A DNA stretch of 64,000 nucleotides from an uncultured Caldilineaceae bacterium (GCA_958295915.1 OY282381.1:766722-830721), one strand, 5' to 3'. Numbered from the stretch's first letter, positions 17,481-26,606 are shown. The notes: a model not told the origin generated them from the sequence alone. Program-made: numbers and translations.

Positions 17481-18119
17481 CGCCGCTTTTTCGGCATGGT
17501 CAGGACAGGTTACGGGATTGGGGATGACTTGCACCAGATGAGATGAATTCGGAACGACATTTCGTTTCAGGTCGTCAGCCATGCCTCGTGAGTTGGCCAC
17601 AATCGTGTCCGCGGATGACATGAGATATTTCTCCAGTCTCATCGTCATTCGTATTTTGAAACCGACGTTGGCAAACTCTGTCGTAAACGTACTTGCTCGG
17701 CGCACGATCACGCGAAGGCCATTGATGAAGAATTTCTTCACAATCAAAGCAATGACGTTGGTATGAACCGTCGAAAGCAGCGCGTCGGGACGCTCCCGCC
17801 GCAGGTATCGGAGCAAGCCGGGCAGGCTGGCAACGGTCCGTCGGGCGCTCAGGTCTATCAGACGCACCTGCGCCGGCAACAATTCCAGGTACGGCCCCTC
17901 AGCCCGAACCAGAACCAGATCGACGGATAAGCCGCGTTGCGCGAGGCCTTTTGCAACGTCCAGCATGACCCGTTCCGCGCCACCGCCTTCAAGAGCCGGC
18001 AGGTAGATCGCTATGCGGCGAGGGCGTGTATAACCGGGATTCGTCTGATTTGTATGATTGCCCTGATAACCGCAGTTCATCATCTTCATCACATAAATCC
18101 TGGGCAGCAGTTCTCTCAC
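16932..18119 (-). CDS. Family 4 glycosyltransferase, copy C
   Basis: A 395-aa GT-B enzyme. Its catalytic core starts RRIAIYLPALEGGGAERVML and contains LSVGRLIPAKDHSTLLRAF, GEGADRGKL and SVYEGFPNVLVQSMACG. The N-terminal half is diverged from A and B, but the C-terminal half nearly equals B. The first ~35 codons (MRELLPRIYVMKMMNCGYQG...) are encoded by the dispersed repeat otherwise seen at 9679-9772, so the ancestral start was probably lost or replaced. Confidence 0.92.
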   Translation of the reverse strand: MRELLPRIYVMKMMNCGYQGNHTNQTNPGYTRPRRIAIYLPALEGGGAERVMLDVAKGLAQRGLSVDLVLVRAEGPYLELLPAQVRLIDLSARRTVASLPGLLRYLRRERPDALLSTVHTNVIALIVKKFFINGLRVIVRRASTFTTEFANVGFKIRMTMRLEKYLMSSADTIVANSRGMADDLKRNVVPNSSHLVQVIPNPVTCPDHAEKAALAVEHPWFGDPRIPVILSVGRLIPAKDHSTLLRAFAEVVKSRPARLVILGEGADRGKLIALAQKLGIADVVDLPGFHLNPFAYMAKASVFALSSVYEGFPNVLVQSMACGTPVVSTDCLSGPREILEDGKWGRLVPVGDWQSLAEAVLRTLGSPLSSDLLIVRAEAYSARASIDQFMELVSK

Positions 18120-18135
18120 TTCTCTATGGTCAATT

Positions 18136-19284
18136 TCAGTATCGCTGGTTGATCAGATCCAGAAGCGACTCGACATAGCGTGCGGGCGCGTGCTCCGAAA
18201 CCACGAGTTGGTAACTGCGATGTCCCATCTCCACGAAATTCTTCCGCTCTCTTGCCATGTTGTCCAGACATGACTCCAGGTCATTGCGGTCGTCGCTGCG
18301 AAACACGAATCCGTTCTCGCCGGGCCGGATGTAACACTTGGTGCCGTTCGCGTCGCTGCACACGACGGGCAGGGAATGCGCCATCGCTTCCAGGGGAGAG
18401 AACGCCGCCGGTTCATCGCGGCTGGCGAGGACGAATATGTCATGTTTGGCGTACTGCTCCTGCATCTCGGAAAACGACAGGTTGCGCTTGAAATCAGTCT
18501 TATCCTTCAGTCCGAGACGTTCGCTGCGCCGTTTGAGGTTCTCAAGTTCGCGCCGATGATCCACTGTGCTGCATTCGCCGATGATCGTAACCCGAATCGG
18601 ATAGCGATTTGAAAGCCTGGCCGCCACCTCAAGCAACAGACGATGGTTCTTGCGGGGTTGGTACTTGCCTATGGCCAGAATGTTTATCGCGCCCTCCATG
18701 AACCAACGCTTTTCTTGCGGGCCGGTCTGCGGTTCCATCACGAACGGCACGTAGTGCAATCTGCCAGAAGCCGGTTCGGGTTGGTCGGGCGAGCCAAGCA
18801 CAGGGGTCATCCATTCGGCTCCGGTCGCCCAGAGAGTGAACGAATACACGAGCCTTTTCCAGCCCCTGAATCGGCGGTTATGTAGCTCCTGAGTGTAGAA
18901 GATCAGACGGGCGCCAATCAATTTCGCGATCAGAACAGAAAGCAGCCCATACGCGGACCTTTGGGGATTTCTGACGATCACCACTGAAGGGCGCAGCCGC
19001 CGCATTGCGCGCCAGAACCTGAGAACCGGTGGAATGCCGCCTGCTCGGATTCCGCCGCCTTCCGCTATGCCGACGAGATCTTTGCCAATGCACTTTCCAA
19101 GCAAACGACAGAGCGTATCATACATCGTCGAGTAGCCCAGGACCGTCGGGCGCAGCGCCGCGTATTCCTCGCTCTGTCCCTGTGTAAGCGTCAGAAAGGA
19201 CACCTCATGCCCCGCTTCGAGGAGCGCTTTTACCGGGAAGTGCTGATTCGTATGGTATCTGGGGGCCGTGTACACGAAGCGCAT
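18136..19284 (-). CDS. Family 4 (GT-B) glycosyltransferase
   Basis: A 382-aa protein. The N-terminal domain begins MRFVYTAPRYHTNQHFPVKA. The C-terminal domain has ILAIGKYQPRKNHRLLLEVA (about 215) and VTIIGEC, then FVLASRDEPAAFSPLEAMAHS, the donor-binding E-x7-E region. GDP/UDP-sugar use is expected. ATG at 19284 follows AGGAGATAGG, a strong site. The stop of the upstream methyltransferase gene is one base away from this start, so the pair is likely coupled. Confidence 0.9.
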   Translation of the reverse strand: MRFVYTAPRYHTNQHFPVKALLEAGHEVSFLTLTQGQSEEYAALRPTVLGYSTMYDTLCRLLGKCIGKDLVGIAEGGGIRAGGIPPVLRFWRAMRRLRPSVVIVRNPQRSAYGLLSVLIAKLIGARLIFYTQELHNRRFRGWKRLVYSFTLWATGAEWMTPVLGSPDQPEPASGRLHYVPFVMEPQTGPQEKRWFMEGAINILAIGKYQPRKNHRLLLEVAARLSNRYPIRVTIIGECSTVDHRRELENLKRRSERLGLKDKTDFKRNLSFSEMQEQYAKHDIFVLASRDEPAAFSPLEAMAHSLPVVCSDANGTKCYIRPGENGFVFRSDDRNDLESCLDNMARERKNFVEMGHRSYQLVVSEHAPARYVESLLDLINQRY

Positions 19285-19285
19285 C

Positions 19286-20014
19286 CTATCTCCTGGTAAG
19301 CAGAGCCAACGAATAATCGTCGACCTGGTACGCCCCGCGCGCGGGCCTGGATATGATCGCAAGCGACCACCGATCTCCCGATTCTTCGAGAAACTCCCGC
19401 ACGGCCTTCCTGATGCCGGAGTATCGTTGCTTGACGAGCGCAAACTCATTATCTGTGCCGAGCCGCAATCGCTCTCCGCCCGCAGGCCATATCTTTCTCA
19501 AGACAGGGGCGACGATCTTGCGTATACAACCATTGACCATTCGGGAACGGACACGGAAAATATCCATGCCAGGATGATAATCGTCAAGCAAGATGACCCC
19601 TGCGGGCGTCATGAGGGCATCCAGGAACGATAGTTCCTTCCTGATCGCCTCATAGGTATGGGCGCCGTCCAGGAACGCAACATCAATCTCTCCCTGACTC
19701 CAGGCATTCAGAATTTCCCAGGAGCGGCCGGTAATAGGCGAAATTCTGTCGGCCTCGTCCGGAAACCAGCGCTTCCAGATGCGCGCACGGGATATCGCAA
19801 TATCAGCCAGAGGTTCGTCGGCGTCTTGTTTGCCGGCTTGAGAAGAATGCCAGTTGCGCGCTGCATGGTGGTCGATTACGTCTATAGTGTAAACGCGTAT
19901 AGTGTAAACGCGCCCATTCAGGCTCGCGTCTATCATGGCGCGCGCCATCGTTATCGCGGAGAACCCTCTGACGGTACCTATGTCCAGAACAACCAGCGGA
20001 TGACCACGATTCAA
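19286..20014 (-). CDS. Class I SAM-dependent methyltransferase (Methyltransf_24-like), 5' end probably frameshifted
   Basis: 242 aa from a TTG. LVVLDIGTVRGFSAITMA is the SAM-binding motif I, but it lies only about 7 residues from this start. DVAFLDGAHTYEAIRKEL and GVILLDDYHPG (motifs of cephalosporin-hydroxylase/rhamnosyl-O-methyltransferase-like enzymes) follow. Just upstream in another frame is a good 5' end: GTG at 20093 overlapping the wecB stop (GTGA), encoding MYITSLERKLAELNTDSPML up to about 20020. The two halves read as one protein if one base is added or removed near 20010-20025. A 12-nt tandem duplication gives VYTIRVYTI. The enzyme may modify the polysaccharide. Confidence 0.7.
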   Translation of the reverse strand: MNRGHPLVVLDIGTVRGFSAITMARAMIDASLNGRVYTIRVYTIDVIDHHAARNWHSSQAGKQDADEPLADIAISRARIWKRWFPDEADRISPITGRSWEILNAWSQGEIDVAFLDGAHTYEAIRKELSFLDALMTPAGVILLDDYHPGMDIFRVRSRMVNGCIRKIVAPVLRKIWPAGGERLRLGTDNEFALVKQRYSGIRKAVREFLEESGDRWSLAIISRPARGAYQVDDYSLALLTRR

Positions 20015-20089
20015 GCATTGGAGAATCAGTATTCAGTTCGGCCAGTTTGCGCTCCAGGGAAGTAATATACATGTTCGTTGGGATTTTCG

Positions 20090-21301
20090 TCACTCCATCG
20101 TTCTCAAACCGAATGATTGTAGTGGAGTAAACTCATCTGTTGGTTCGCCCAGCAGCGCCCGAACGATGCGCGCGCCGGCCCGCCCGTCTCCATAGGGATT
20201 GACCGCCCTGTTCATCTTCTCGTACTCTCGCTTATCTTCCAGCAGCGTTTGCACCGCGTTGACTATGTGCCCGCTGTCGGTTCCCACAAGCTTCGCGACC
20301 CCGGCCTCGACTCCCTCCGGACGCTCTGTTGCTTCACGCATCACCAGCACCGGTTTGCCCAAGGCCGGAGCCTCCTCCTGAACGCCGCCGGAATCGGTCA
20401 GCGTCAGGTATGAAGCGTTCATCAGGTGAACCATAGAAGCGTAGTCCAATGGGTCTGTCAGGATAATATTGTCCACGCCTGAAAGCATTTTGCTCACCGG
20501 CCCCCGCGCCGCGGGGTTCATGTGCACGGGAAAAACGATTCGGATTCGGGGATAGCTGGATGCCAGCTCGCGCATCGCGGCACAGATATTCTCCAGAGGA
20601 CGACCGAGGTTTTCACGCCTGTGAGCGGTAACGAGTATCAGTCTGTCAGGGTCAGAAGCGAAGTCAATCAGGCCGCTGACGCCATCCGGTCTGGGCATTG
20701 AAACGACAGATTGCAGAGCATCGATGGCCGTGTTGCCGCTGATGATGATAGCGTCTTCAGAAATTCCCTCGCGCAGCAGGTTGCGTTTGGCGGACTCTGT
20801 AGGAGGGAAATGCAGGTCGGCAATGACACCCGCAACTTTGCGGTTTATCTCCTCTGGAAAGGGCTGCCACTTGTCGTGGGTGCGAAGCCCGGCCTCTATA
20901 TGCGCGACTCTGGCCCGAGAGTAGTAGGCTGCCAAGGATGCAGCCGCCGTGGTAGTCGTGTCTCCCTGCACGAGTATCCAATCAGGCCGCTCAATGTCCA
21001 GCACAGGCTCCATTTTGGCCAGGACAGCGGCGGCGACCTGCGCGGGTGATTGGGCTTCAGTCATCAGGTCCAGATCGTAGTCTGGCACAATGCCGAAGAT
21101 GTCCAGCGCCTGGTCGAGCATCTGGCGATGCTGGGCCGTGACGCATACGGCGTAATGGACAACCCCGTCCTCAGCCCGCCTGCCAAGCTCTCTGAGGACG
21201 GGCGCCATTTTGATTGCCTCCGGGCGAGTGCCGAAGATGGCGAGCGCTTTTGTTGGAGTGCCTTTCGTCATTCTGCTCAGGCAATTTTGAGGTAATGTCA
21301 T
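20090..21301 (-). CDS. wecB: UDP-N-acetylglucosamine 2-epimerase (non-hydrolysing)
   Basis: 403 aa. It interconverts UDP-GlcNAc and UDP-ManNAc, giving ManNAc-type precursors for surface glycans. Family motifs run in order: FGTRPEAIKMAPV (about 24-36), QHRQMLDQ, VQGDTTTTAAASLAAYY, HIEAGLRT, FPEEINRK, LVTAHRRENLG and TDSGGVQEEAPALGKPVLVMR. Length matches WecB/MnaA. A second ATG at residue 11 is an alternative start. The stop overlaps a GTG start of the next gene by GTGA. Confidence 0.96.
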   Translation of the reverse strand: MTLPQNCLSRMTKGTPTKALAIFGTRPEAIKMAPVLRELGRRAEDGVVHYAVCVTAQHRQMLDQALDIFGIVPDYDLDLMTEAQSPAQVAAAVLAKMEPVLDIERPDWILVQGDTTTTAAASLAAYYSRARVAHIEAGLRTHDKWQPFPEEINRKVAGVIADLHFPPTESAKRNLLREGISEDAIIISGNTAIDALQSVVSMPRPDGVSGLIDFASDPDRLILVTAHRRENLGRPLENICAAMRELASSYPRIRIVFPVHMNPAARGPVSKMLSGVDNIILTDPLDYASMVHLMNASYLTLTDSGGVQEEAPALGKPVLVMREATERPEGVEAGVAKLVGTDSGHIVNAVQTLLEDKREYEKMNRAVNPYGDGRAGARIVRALLGEPTDEFTPLQSFGLRTME

Positions 21302-21408
21302 ACCGTCACCAGGCGGCGCGGCAGTTCCCTCTATACAGCCTCGCCGCGCATAGGCTGGCGCCGACGTGGGCCTGTTGTTTCACCTTATCGGCCAGTTTGT
21401 GGGCTGAG

Positions 21409-22314
21409 TTAGTCATGCGGCTTCGTGGCCACAAAACGATAGGTGGCGAACCCGCGGCAGTAGCCACGACCGCCGTCAACGCAGATGCGGAGCAGGCGCA
21501 GAAAGTCATTGTACTGACCCTGACCGTGCGCGTCCAACTGGATACTGAAACCGAGGTTCTTCAGCAGCCCCACCCAGAAGGCCACATCGCGGCAGCCGTA
21601 GATGTCGTCCGGGTGATACGTTCCCGGCCAACTCTTGCGCTCCTCGCCGATGTCCACAGTGCCAACGAAGCGGCCGCCAGGCTTGAGCACCCTGTGGGCC
21701 TCCCGGAAGGCGTTCGCAGCAGTGCCCAGCGCGAAATGCTCGATTGTGCTGATGGAGTAAACATCGTCAAAGGCCGCATCCGGGTAGGATAGTCGCGTGG
21801 CGTCGGCTACCACGAATTCCAGGTTTTTCCGAGTCTCGTTCTCCATGATGCCGGGATCCAGATCGATGGCCGTGACCCAGTCGTATTGTGTGGCGAGCAG
21901 ATAGGGCGTGGGCCGATTCCGGCCGCAGCCCACTTCCAGGCAAGAGCCGCCCAGGCGGCGCGCACGCAGTAGCTTGATCAACCAATGTAGTTCGACCGGA
22001 CGTGAGTAATTACCGAGGATCCGTTCCAAATACGGAATGAAGTCCAGACCGTAGGCAGTTATATCCGGCCTGCGTAGCGGGGCGTCGAGTTGGTAGAAGA
22101 ACCAGCGGCTACTGTCAAGTGCGCTGTCGTCGACCTTGTAGAGTTCGAGGGGCGCCAGCGGCCGTTGCAGCAAAGCCGCGTCCGCCGCGTTCAGCTTGAG
22201 CATGCCGCCTGCTCTGAGGTCACGTAACTCTGCGCGCTCGTCAGCGGCGAGAATGCGAATGAGCCAGCGCCTGAGCCAGCGTATGAGCGCCTTAATAAGC
22301 TCCTTACTATTCAT
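21409..22314 (-). CDS. Class I SAM-dependent methyltransferase
   Basis: A 301-aa protein. The N-terminal 30 residues are Arg/Leu-rich (LIRWLRRWLIRILA), possibly a membrane-surface helix. SAM motif I is CLEVGCGRNRPTPYLL (about 130), followed by AIDLDPG, FVVADATRLSYPDAAFDDVY and HRVLKPGGRFVGTVDIG, a standard Methyltransf_11 layout. A sugar or lipid-carrier substrate is inferred from the locus. ATG at 22314 fits the homologous start. The longer frame upstream overlaps the next gene. Confidence 0.85.
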   Translation of the reverse strand: MNSKELIKALIRWLRRWLIRILAADERAELRDLRAGGMLKLNAADAALLQRPLAPLELYKVDDSALDSSRWFFYQLDAPLRRPDITAYGLDFIPYLERILGNYSRPVELHWLIKLLRARRLGGSCLEVGCGRNRPTPYLLATQYDWVTAIDLDPGIMENETRKNLEFVVADATRLSYPDAAFDDVYSISTIEHFALGTAANAFREAHRVLKPGGRFVGTVDIGEERKSWPGTYHPDDIYGCRDVAFWVGLLKNLGFSIQLDAHGQGQYNDFLRLLRICVDGGRGYCRGFATYRFVATKPHD

Positions 22315-22382
22315 GGGCAACCGTCTTGCCAAACATCTTGCCAAACGGGTTTGCAAATTCGCACTATTTTCTGACGTAACTC

Positions 22383-23450
22383 TCACCTGTCCCCCGAACT
22401 CTCTGCCTCGATGCGCGTTCCAGCGACCTCCCGGACTGCGGCAGACGCCCCCGGAGCGAAACGGGCGGCATCTTCTATGCGCTCCCAATTTTGTTGGAAC
22501 CATTGTATGGTCAGTTCGAGACCTTCCTCGAAGCTGATTTTCGGGTCATACCCGATACAGTCGCGCGCGCGATCGATAGACGCCAGAAGCCTGCTCTTGG
22601 TGTCCCACTTTCTCCTGGAGACGTAGCGGACCCCCGCGCTGTTGCCGGTGGCCCTATTGATCATGTTCGCCAAATCTATGATCTTTGTTTCAGAGCCGGA
22701 GGCCAGATTGAACTCCTGACCGACCGCGCTCTCCATGTATCCCGCTCTGAGCAAACCGTCGACTATATCCCCGACGAAGGTGAAATCGCGGGTCTCCTCG
22801 CCGCTGCCAGTGATGGGGAGAGGCAGCCCCTTCAGCGCCCAGAATATGAAATTGGGGATCACGTTGCGATACTGCCCCGGAATTTCGCCAGGCCCGTAGG
22901 AGTTGAAGAACCTGGGTTTGACCACCTTCAATCCGTAGTGGTTGGAGAAAAAGTTGCAGTACAACTCGCCCACCATCTTCGTTATCTGGTAAGGTGTGCT
23001 CAGGTGCATCGACATGAACTCTTCACGCAACGGGAGGGGCGCGTCGCTGCCGTAAATGGAACACCCGGACGAGGCATATACGAACCTTTCGACACCGGCC
23101 AGCGATGCATACTGGAGCAGTCTCAAAGTGCCCAACCCGTTGACTTCAAGGTCATGCTCGGGATGGTCGACCGAGTTCTGGTTTGCGAAGAAAGCGGCCA
23201 GGTGATATACGACATCCGGCTTCTCAAAAAAGACGCGCTTCAGCGCAACCTCATCGACAATGTTGGCTTCCACGAAAAGAACATGAGGGGAAGACGGGAC
23301 GTTCCAACGCTCCGACGATGATAGGTTATCAAGCACGATCACCTGCGCGCCAGAGTCAGCCAGTGCCTTTGTCAGATTCGAGCCGATGGATCCTGCTCCT
23401 CCGGTGACCAGTGCCTTTTTCCCATCATAGTGATCGTAAACTGTGTTCAT
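22383..23450 (-). CDS. NAD-dependent epimerase/dehydratase (UDP-glucose 4-epimerase-like)
   Basis: A 355-aa extended SDR enzyme. ALVTGGAGSIGSNL binds NAD (about residues 13-26). VLDNLSSS, HLAAFFANQ, YASSGCSIYG and TPYQITKM (Tyr/Lys pair) follow, then PRFFNSYGPGE and RDFTFVGDIVDGL. A UDP-sugar 4-epimerase or similar activity is expected. ATG at 23450 follows GGGAGACTGCATT. The sequence just upstream is the border (about 23470) of a block duplicated at 27020. Confidence 0.9.
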   Translation of the reverse strand: MNTVYDHYDGKKALVTGGAGSIGSNLTKALADSGAQVIVLDNLSSSERWNVPSSPHVLFVEANIVDEVALKRVFFEKPDVVYHLAAFFANQNSVDHPEHDLEVNGLGTLRLLQYASLAGVERFVYASSGCSIYGSDAPLPLREEFMSMHLSTPYQITKMVGELYCNFFSNHYGLKVVKPRFFNSYGPGEIPGQYRNVIPNFIFWALKGLPLPITGSGEETRDFTFVGDIVDGLLRAGYMESAVGQEFNLASGSETKIIDLANMINRATGNSAGVRYVSRRKWDTKSRLLASIDRARDCIGYDPKISFEEGLELTIQWFQQNWERIEDAARFAPGASAAVREVAGTRIEAESSGDR

Positions 23451-23535
23451 AATGCAGTCTCCCTCACCGCTCACCCAGTATTGATTGGACAGATTTCCAA
23501 CCCTTTTGTGGCGCTCGCGACCATGGGCAAGGCGT

Positions 23536-24519
23536 TCAAAGTATTTTCCCAACCGCATCTGTAAACTGCTCGATTCGTCGTTCCCAGGTGTGGTTCTCAA
23601 GAACGTGAGCGTAGGCCCGGTCAACGATTTCCTGGCGTTCGTCCTCGTGGTTCAGATAGTAGAAGAATAGATCATCAAAGTCGCTGAGATCCGGGTTGAA
23701 TAGTACACAGTGGATCTTGTTCTCAAACAGCCCGTCATAGGCAGTTGACCCGCTGCAAAAGAGGAGCGTCTTCGCAGCCATGATTTCGTAGAAACGGGTG
23801 CCTACGAGGTCAACGGCGCTCGGAGTCGCCAACCACATCTTGCTCCGGTTGATTAGCCGTGCATAGTTTTCTCCTCGCGGCAGACGGAAGCCAGGCAGGC
23901 GTCCGCCTTCCGACCAAAAGAGCCGGATGCGCCAGTATCGAGGCGCTTTGATGGGCCACCGCAGGAAGATATGATCTTTGATCTTTACTCTGATGTCGGT
24001 CCATTGTTCATGCAACTGACCCGCGAATCCCAGGGCGTAGCGTTTCTTCTCGGCATAGTCTCTGAACAACTCGGGGTCCACGGCAAAGGGGAAGTGAACG
24101 AAGGGAACTCCTGTCTGCTCCTGCCATCGGCTGTAGTGGTGATGTGTCGTAAAAACCATGCGGATCCCGTTGTCCTGGATGAAGCGGAATTTCTTATCGA
24201 GCTTCTTGTATTCCTTGTTGAGCACCATTACGCTCGGTATGCCTGTATTGGAAACCTGAATGGCCGGGTGTGGGTCGAATTCCGCAACATCAGGGTTTTC
24301 AAGTTCCCATCCGGCGGCAAAGCATATCAGGTCCGGTTCGAAGGGACACAGTTTCAAGGCATCGTCTATAATATGCCCTTTGTCGTAGCCCTCCAGCCCT
24401 GGACCGTATCTGAAGATGCGGTGGGAGCGTCCCAGCGTCTCAGTGAACTGATGTTGGTAATAGGCGCTGACGTACCAGCTGAAGTCCGGTTGCAGAACCA
24501 GAATGTTGAGTCTACTCAA
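23536..24519 (-). CDS. CgeB-like glycosyltransferase, copy 1
   Basis: A 327-aa GT-B-like protein starting RLNILVLQPDFSWYVSAYYQ. A DxxxFAAGWELENPD segment, HFPFAVDPELF (about 145) and the C-terminal RFYEIMAAKTLLFCSGS and NHEDERQEI...HTWERRIEQF correspond to the spore-maturation CgeB/Glyco_trans_1_2 family. It is about 85% identical to copy 2 (27087-28067), with identical ends and a diverged middle. The start codon is TTG; the paralogue has ATG. Confidence 0.8.
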   Translation of the reverse strand: MSRLNILVLQPDFSWYVSAYYQHQFTETLGRSHRIFRYGPGLEGYDKGHIIDDALKLCPFEPDLICFAAGWELENPDVAEFDPHPAIQVSNTGIPSVMVLNKEYKKLDKKFRFIQDNGIRMVFTTHHHYSRWQEQTGVPFVHFPFAVDPELFRDYAEKKRYALGFAGQLHEQWTDIRVKIKDHIFLRWPIKAPRYWRIRLFWSEGGRLPGFRLPRGENYARLINRSKMWLATPSAVDLVGTRFYEIMAAKTLLFCSGSTAYDGLFENKIHCVLFNPDLSDFDDLFFYYLNHEDERQEIVDRAYAHVLENHTWERRIEQFTDAVGKIL

Positions 24520-24784
24520 ACGCGAGCCTCTTTAATGAATGACCTTTGCGGTTCCAGCCTCAGCAAGCGCGCTACACGCATGTTAGGCATATTTCGGCTC
24601 CAGTCGTTGGCTGGCGTGACCGGCATGACCGATTGTCTGCGGGCCGGGGCGTTCGGTGGGACGAACTGTCGAATCGAGGCTGTTTGGGACGGAATCGGGA
24701 TGGGGCGGGTGTGAGTTCGCATCGGCCGGATAGCTCTGGGTAGATAGATGTATCGTGTCTCTGGCTATGTCGATTTTAAGTCGG

Positions 24785-25099
24785 CTATGGCAACTGCGCC
24801 AGGAGGTCGCGGATCAGCGGGATCAGAAGGCCTGCTACCCCGAGGCCCATCAGCCACTTGAGCGCTCTCAGTTCCGATTGAACGGCCTGCACAGTGCCAC
24901 GAACGTCTGCTATATCCGACTTGAGGGCCTGTATATCGGCTTTGGTTGCCAAGTGTTCGTATGCGCCTTCGATGCGGGCGAGGCGTTCAGTTGGCATCGG
25001 GACATTGCGTTCCGCTTCCAGCCGGACGATGCGTTCTTCCAGGGCGGCGGGCGGCGGGCGCCGGTGTCGTTGCCATAGGTTAATCTCCTGACGGGTCAA
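24785..25099 (-). CDS. Small coiled-coil protein with C-terminal membrane helix (ATKADI family), likely frameshifted 5' end
   Basis: A 104-aa frame: a heptad-rich region (LEERIVRLEAE, EGAYEHLATKADIQALKSDI) and a terminal hydrophobic helix (LMGLGVAGLLIPLIRDLL). Similar small proteins are often annotated as XhlA- or DUF1640-like. The TTG start is poor. The good site AGGAGATTAACCTATG lies in another frame encoding MATTPAPAA, like the MTTTTTG start of the relative at 55982. A one-base shift in the GC-rich run near 25050-25060 would restore a single protein. The function is unknown. Confidence 0.5.
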   Translation of the reverse strand: MTRQEINLWQRHRRPPPAALEERIVRLEAERNVPMPTERLARIEGAYEHLATKADIQALKSDIADVRGTVQAVQSELRALKWLMGLGVAGLLIPLIRDLLAQLP

Positions 25100-25114
25100 A
25101 GAGGAGGTTGACTT

Positions 25115-25137
25115 GCGCCTCTGCTCGAAAGAGGCGC
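25115..25137. repeat. GCGCCTCT/AGAGGCGC hairpin repeat
   Basis: A 23-bp hairpin identical except for one loop base to 227-249. Here it lies in the intergenic space upstream of the coiled-coil gene, showing that the element is mobile or convergent rather than part of a protein family. Confidence 0.8.
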
Positions 25138-25284
25138 TGTAGAAGTCGATGTTTCACCTCCTGACCTTATTCTCTTATTCTACTCGCTTTGTCAACTACT
25201 GCCTAACATGAGATCAAAAATCAAAAACAACGTTCAAGTTCATTGTTGTAATCTGTAAGCGCCTTCGCGATGACTGAGTCCGTA

Positions 25285-26601
25285 TCACAGCCGATAACTC
25301 TGCCGCAGTATTGAGACGATAAATGGGAGTATGCCCACAACAAAGACCATGAAGTACGTTGTGTTGGCCCAAGCCGCTCCCTCAGCGCCATATAAGGGCA
25401 CTAGCCACAGGAGAGCGGCGGTGGAAACCACGAAGGCCCCCGTAAGCGCTATCAATGATGGCCAGATACGACCTGTCGCCGCAGGTAGCGCAGTGAGTAC
25501 GGAGATGCTGGTAGCGAAGAATGATCCGAGAATCATAATCAGCAACAGTGGGCCAGCGCTGGAGAAATCAGGGCCCAGGATGAACCGTATTACGATTCCA
25601 TGAAACATGGCCAACAACCCGAATCCTACTGTGGATAATATGATTGATAGGAGGGTGAATCGGAGCGATATCCGTCGCAGGTTCGCTCCTTGGCGCGCGT
25701 GCCATTGCCTGCTGTACTCGACCTGCACTCCATTCATAATCGGTTGAAACGGTCGTCTTGCTATGTCGATGATCCGCCGTGCTGCGCGGTATAGTCCGAC
25801 ATCAGCTGCGCCTGCGAACTGCGCCACCAGGATGGAGTCCATATGCTGGGTCAATGCCCCAATCATCCTTTTCCCGAATGTTCCAGTTTGGAACTGTATC
25901 ACGTTCGGCGGGACTTTGAGCGATAGCGAGCTCAGGAAGCCGGTCATTCCTACCCGTCCTGTGAATATGGCGGCGGCGGCGAACATCCCGACTCCGTCCA
26001 CCGCGGCGCCGGCAACATACGCCAGGATCACCTCGGTCAACCCGCCCTCCGTCAGCCATGCCACCGCAAGCAGGGCGACTCTGGTCAGTGTGCCCGCAGT
26101 AGTAATGGCCAGGTTCAGCGACATGCGGTCGGCCAGCCTCAGCACCGCCAGCGTCTCTGTTTGCGTAGCCATCAAAACGCCCACGACACCGTACAGAAGC
26201 ACTGCGCCCGTGTAGGCTTCGTCGATTCCGACCAGGCTGCTGGCCGTGAGGGTGAAGGCCGCGATGAGCGCGTACGCGACGAGCGACAGGCCCGCGGATA
26301 CAGCCAGCGTGAAACGCAGTATGCGAGACGCCTCCTCCGGCCGTCCCTCAGCCACGCTCCCCGTTACGAACGTCGTAACGGCGGATCCGCCCGGTATAGA
26401 CACCAATCCGTGAATGAGCGAGGTGACGGCAATTATGATACTCAGAACGCCGAAGCCTTCCAGTCCGAGAGTCCTGGCAGAGAGAGACACCTGCGCCAGA
26501 CTGCCCAAGGTCTGGACGACCAGTATCGCCCCCATCCAGAGAGTCTGCCGGGCAATGCGCCGGTCGGAGGCCGGCAGCATCCGCTCGATTCGAGATCTCA
26601 T
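25285..26601 (-). CDS. Polysaccharide flippase (Wzx/MurJ-like MATE-type), copy 1
   Basis: A 438-aa protein with about 12 hydrophobic segments and the oligosaccharide flippase pattern: SLSARTLGLEGFGVL near residue 42, then VGLYRAARRIIDIARRPFQP in the middle. It would move lipid-linked repeat units across the inner membrane. It begins 5 bp after the stop of an epimerase fragment, mirroring the arrangement in copy 2. It ends RQSYRL, whereas copy 2 continues into a methyltransferase. Confidence 0.9.
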   Translation of the reverse strand: MRSRIERMLPASDRRIARQTLWMGAILVVQTLGSLAQVSLSARTLGLEGFGVLSIIIAVTSLIHGLVSIPGGSAVTTFVTGSVAEGRPEEASRILRFTLAVSAGLSLVAYALIAAFTLTASSLVGIDEAYTGAVLLYGVVGVLMATQTETLAVLRLADRMSLNLAITTAGTLTRVALLAVAWLTEGGLTEVILAYVAGAAVDGVGMFAAAAIFTGRVGMTGFLSSLSLKVPPNVIQFQTGTFGKRMIGALTQHMDSILVAQFAGAADVGLYRAARRIIDIARRPFQPIMNGVQVEYSRQWHARQGANLRRISLRFTLLSIILSTVGFGLLAMFHGIVIRFILGPDFSSAGPLLLIMILGSFFATSISVLTALPAATGRIWPSLIALTGAFVVSTAALLWLVPLYGAEGAAWANTTYFMVFVVGILPFIVSILRQSYRL

Positions 26602-26606
26602 TCTAA

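Noticed and set aside
24516..24722. 68-codon minus-strand frame ending at the CgeB-like start
   Set aside because: Unusual composition, no homologous counterpart before copy 2 and no ribosome site.
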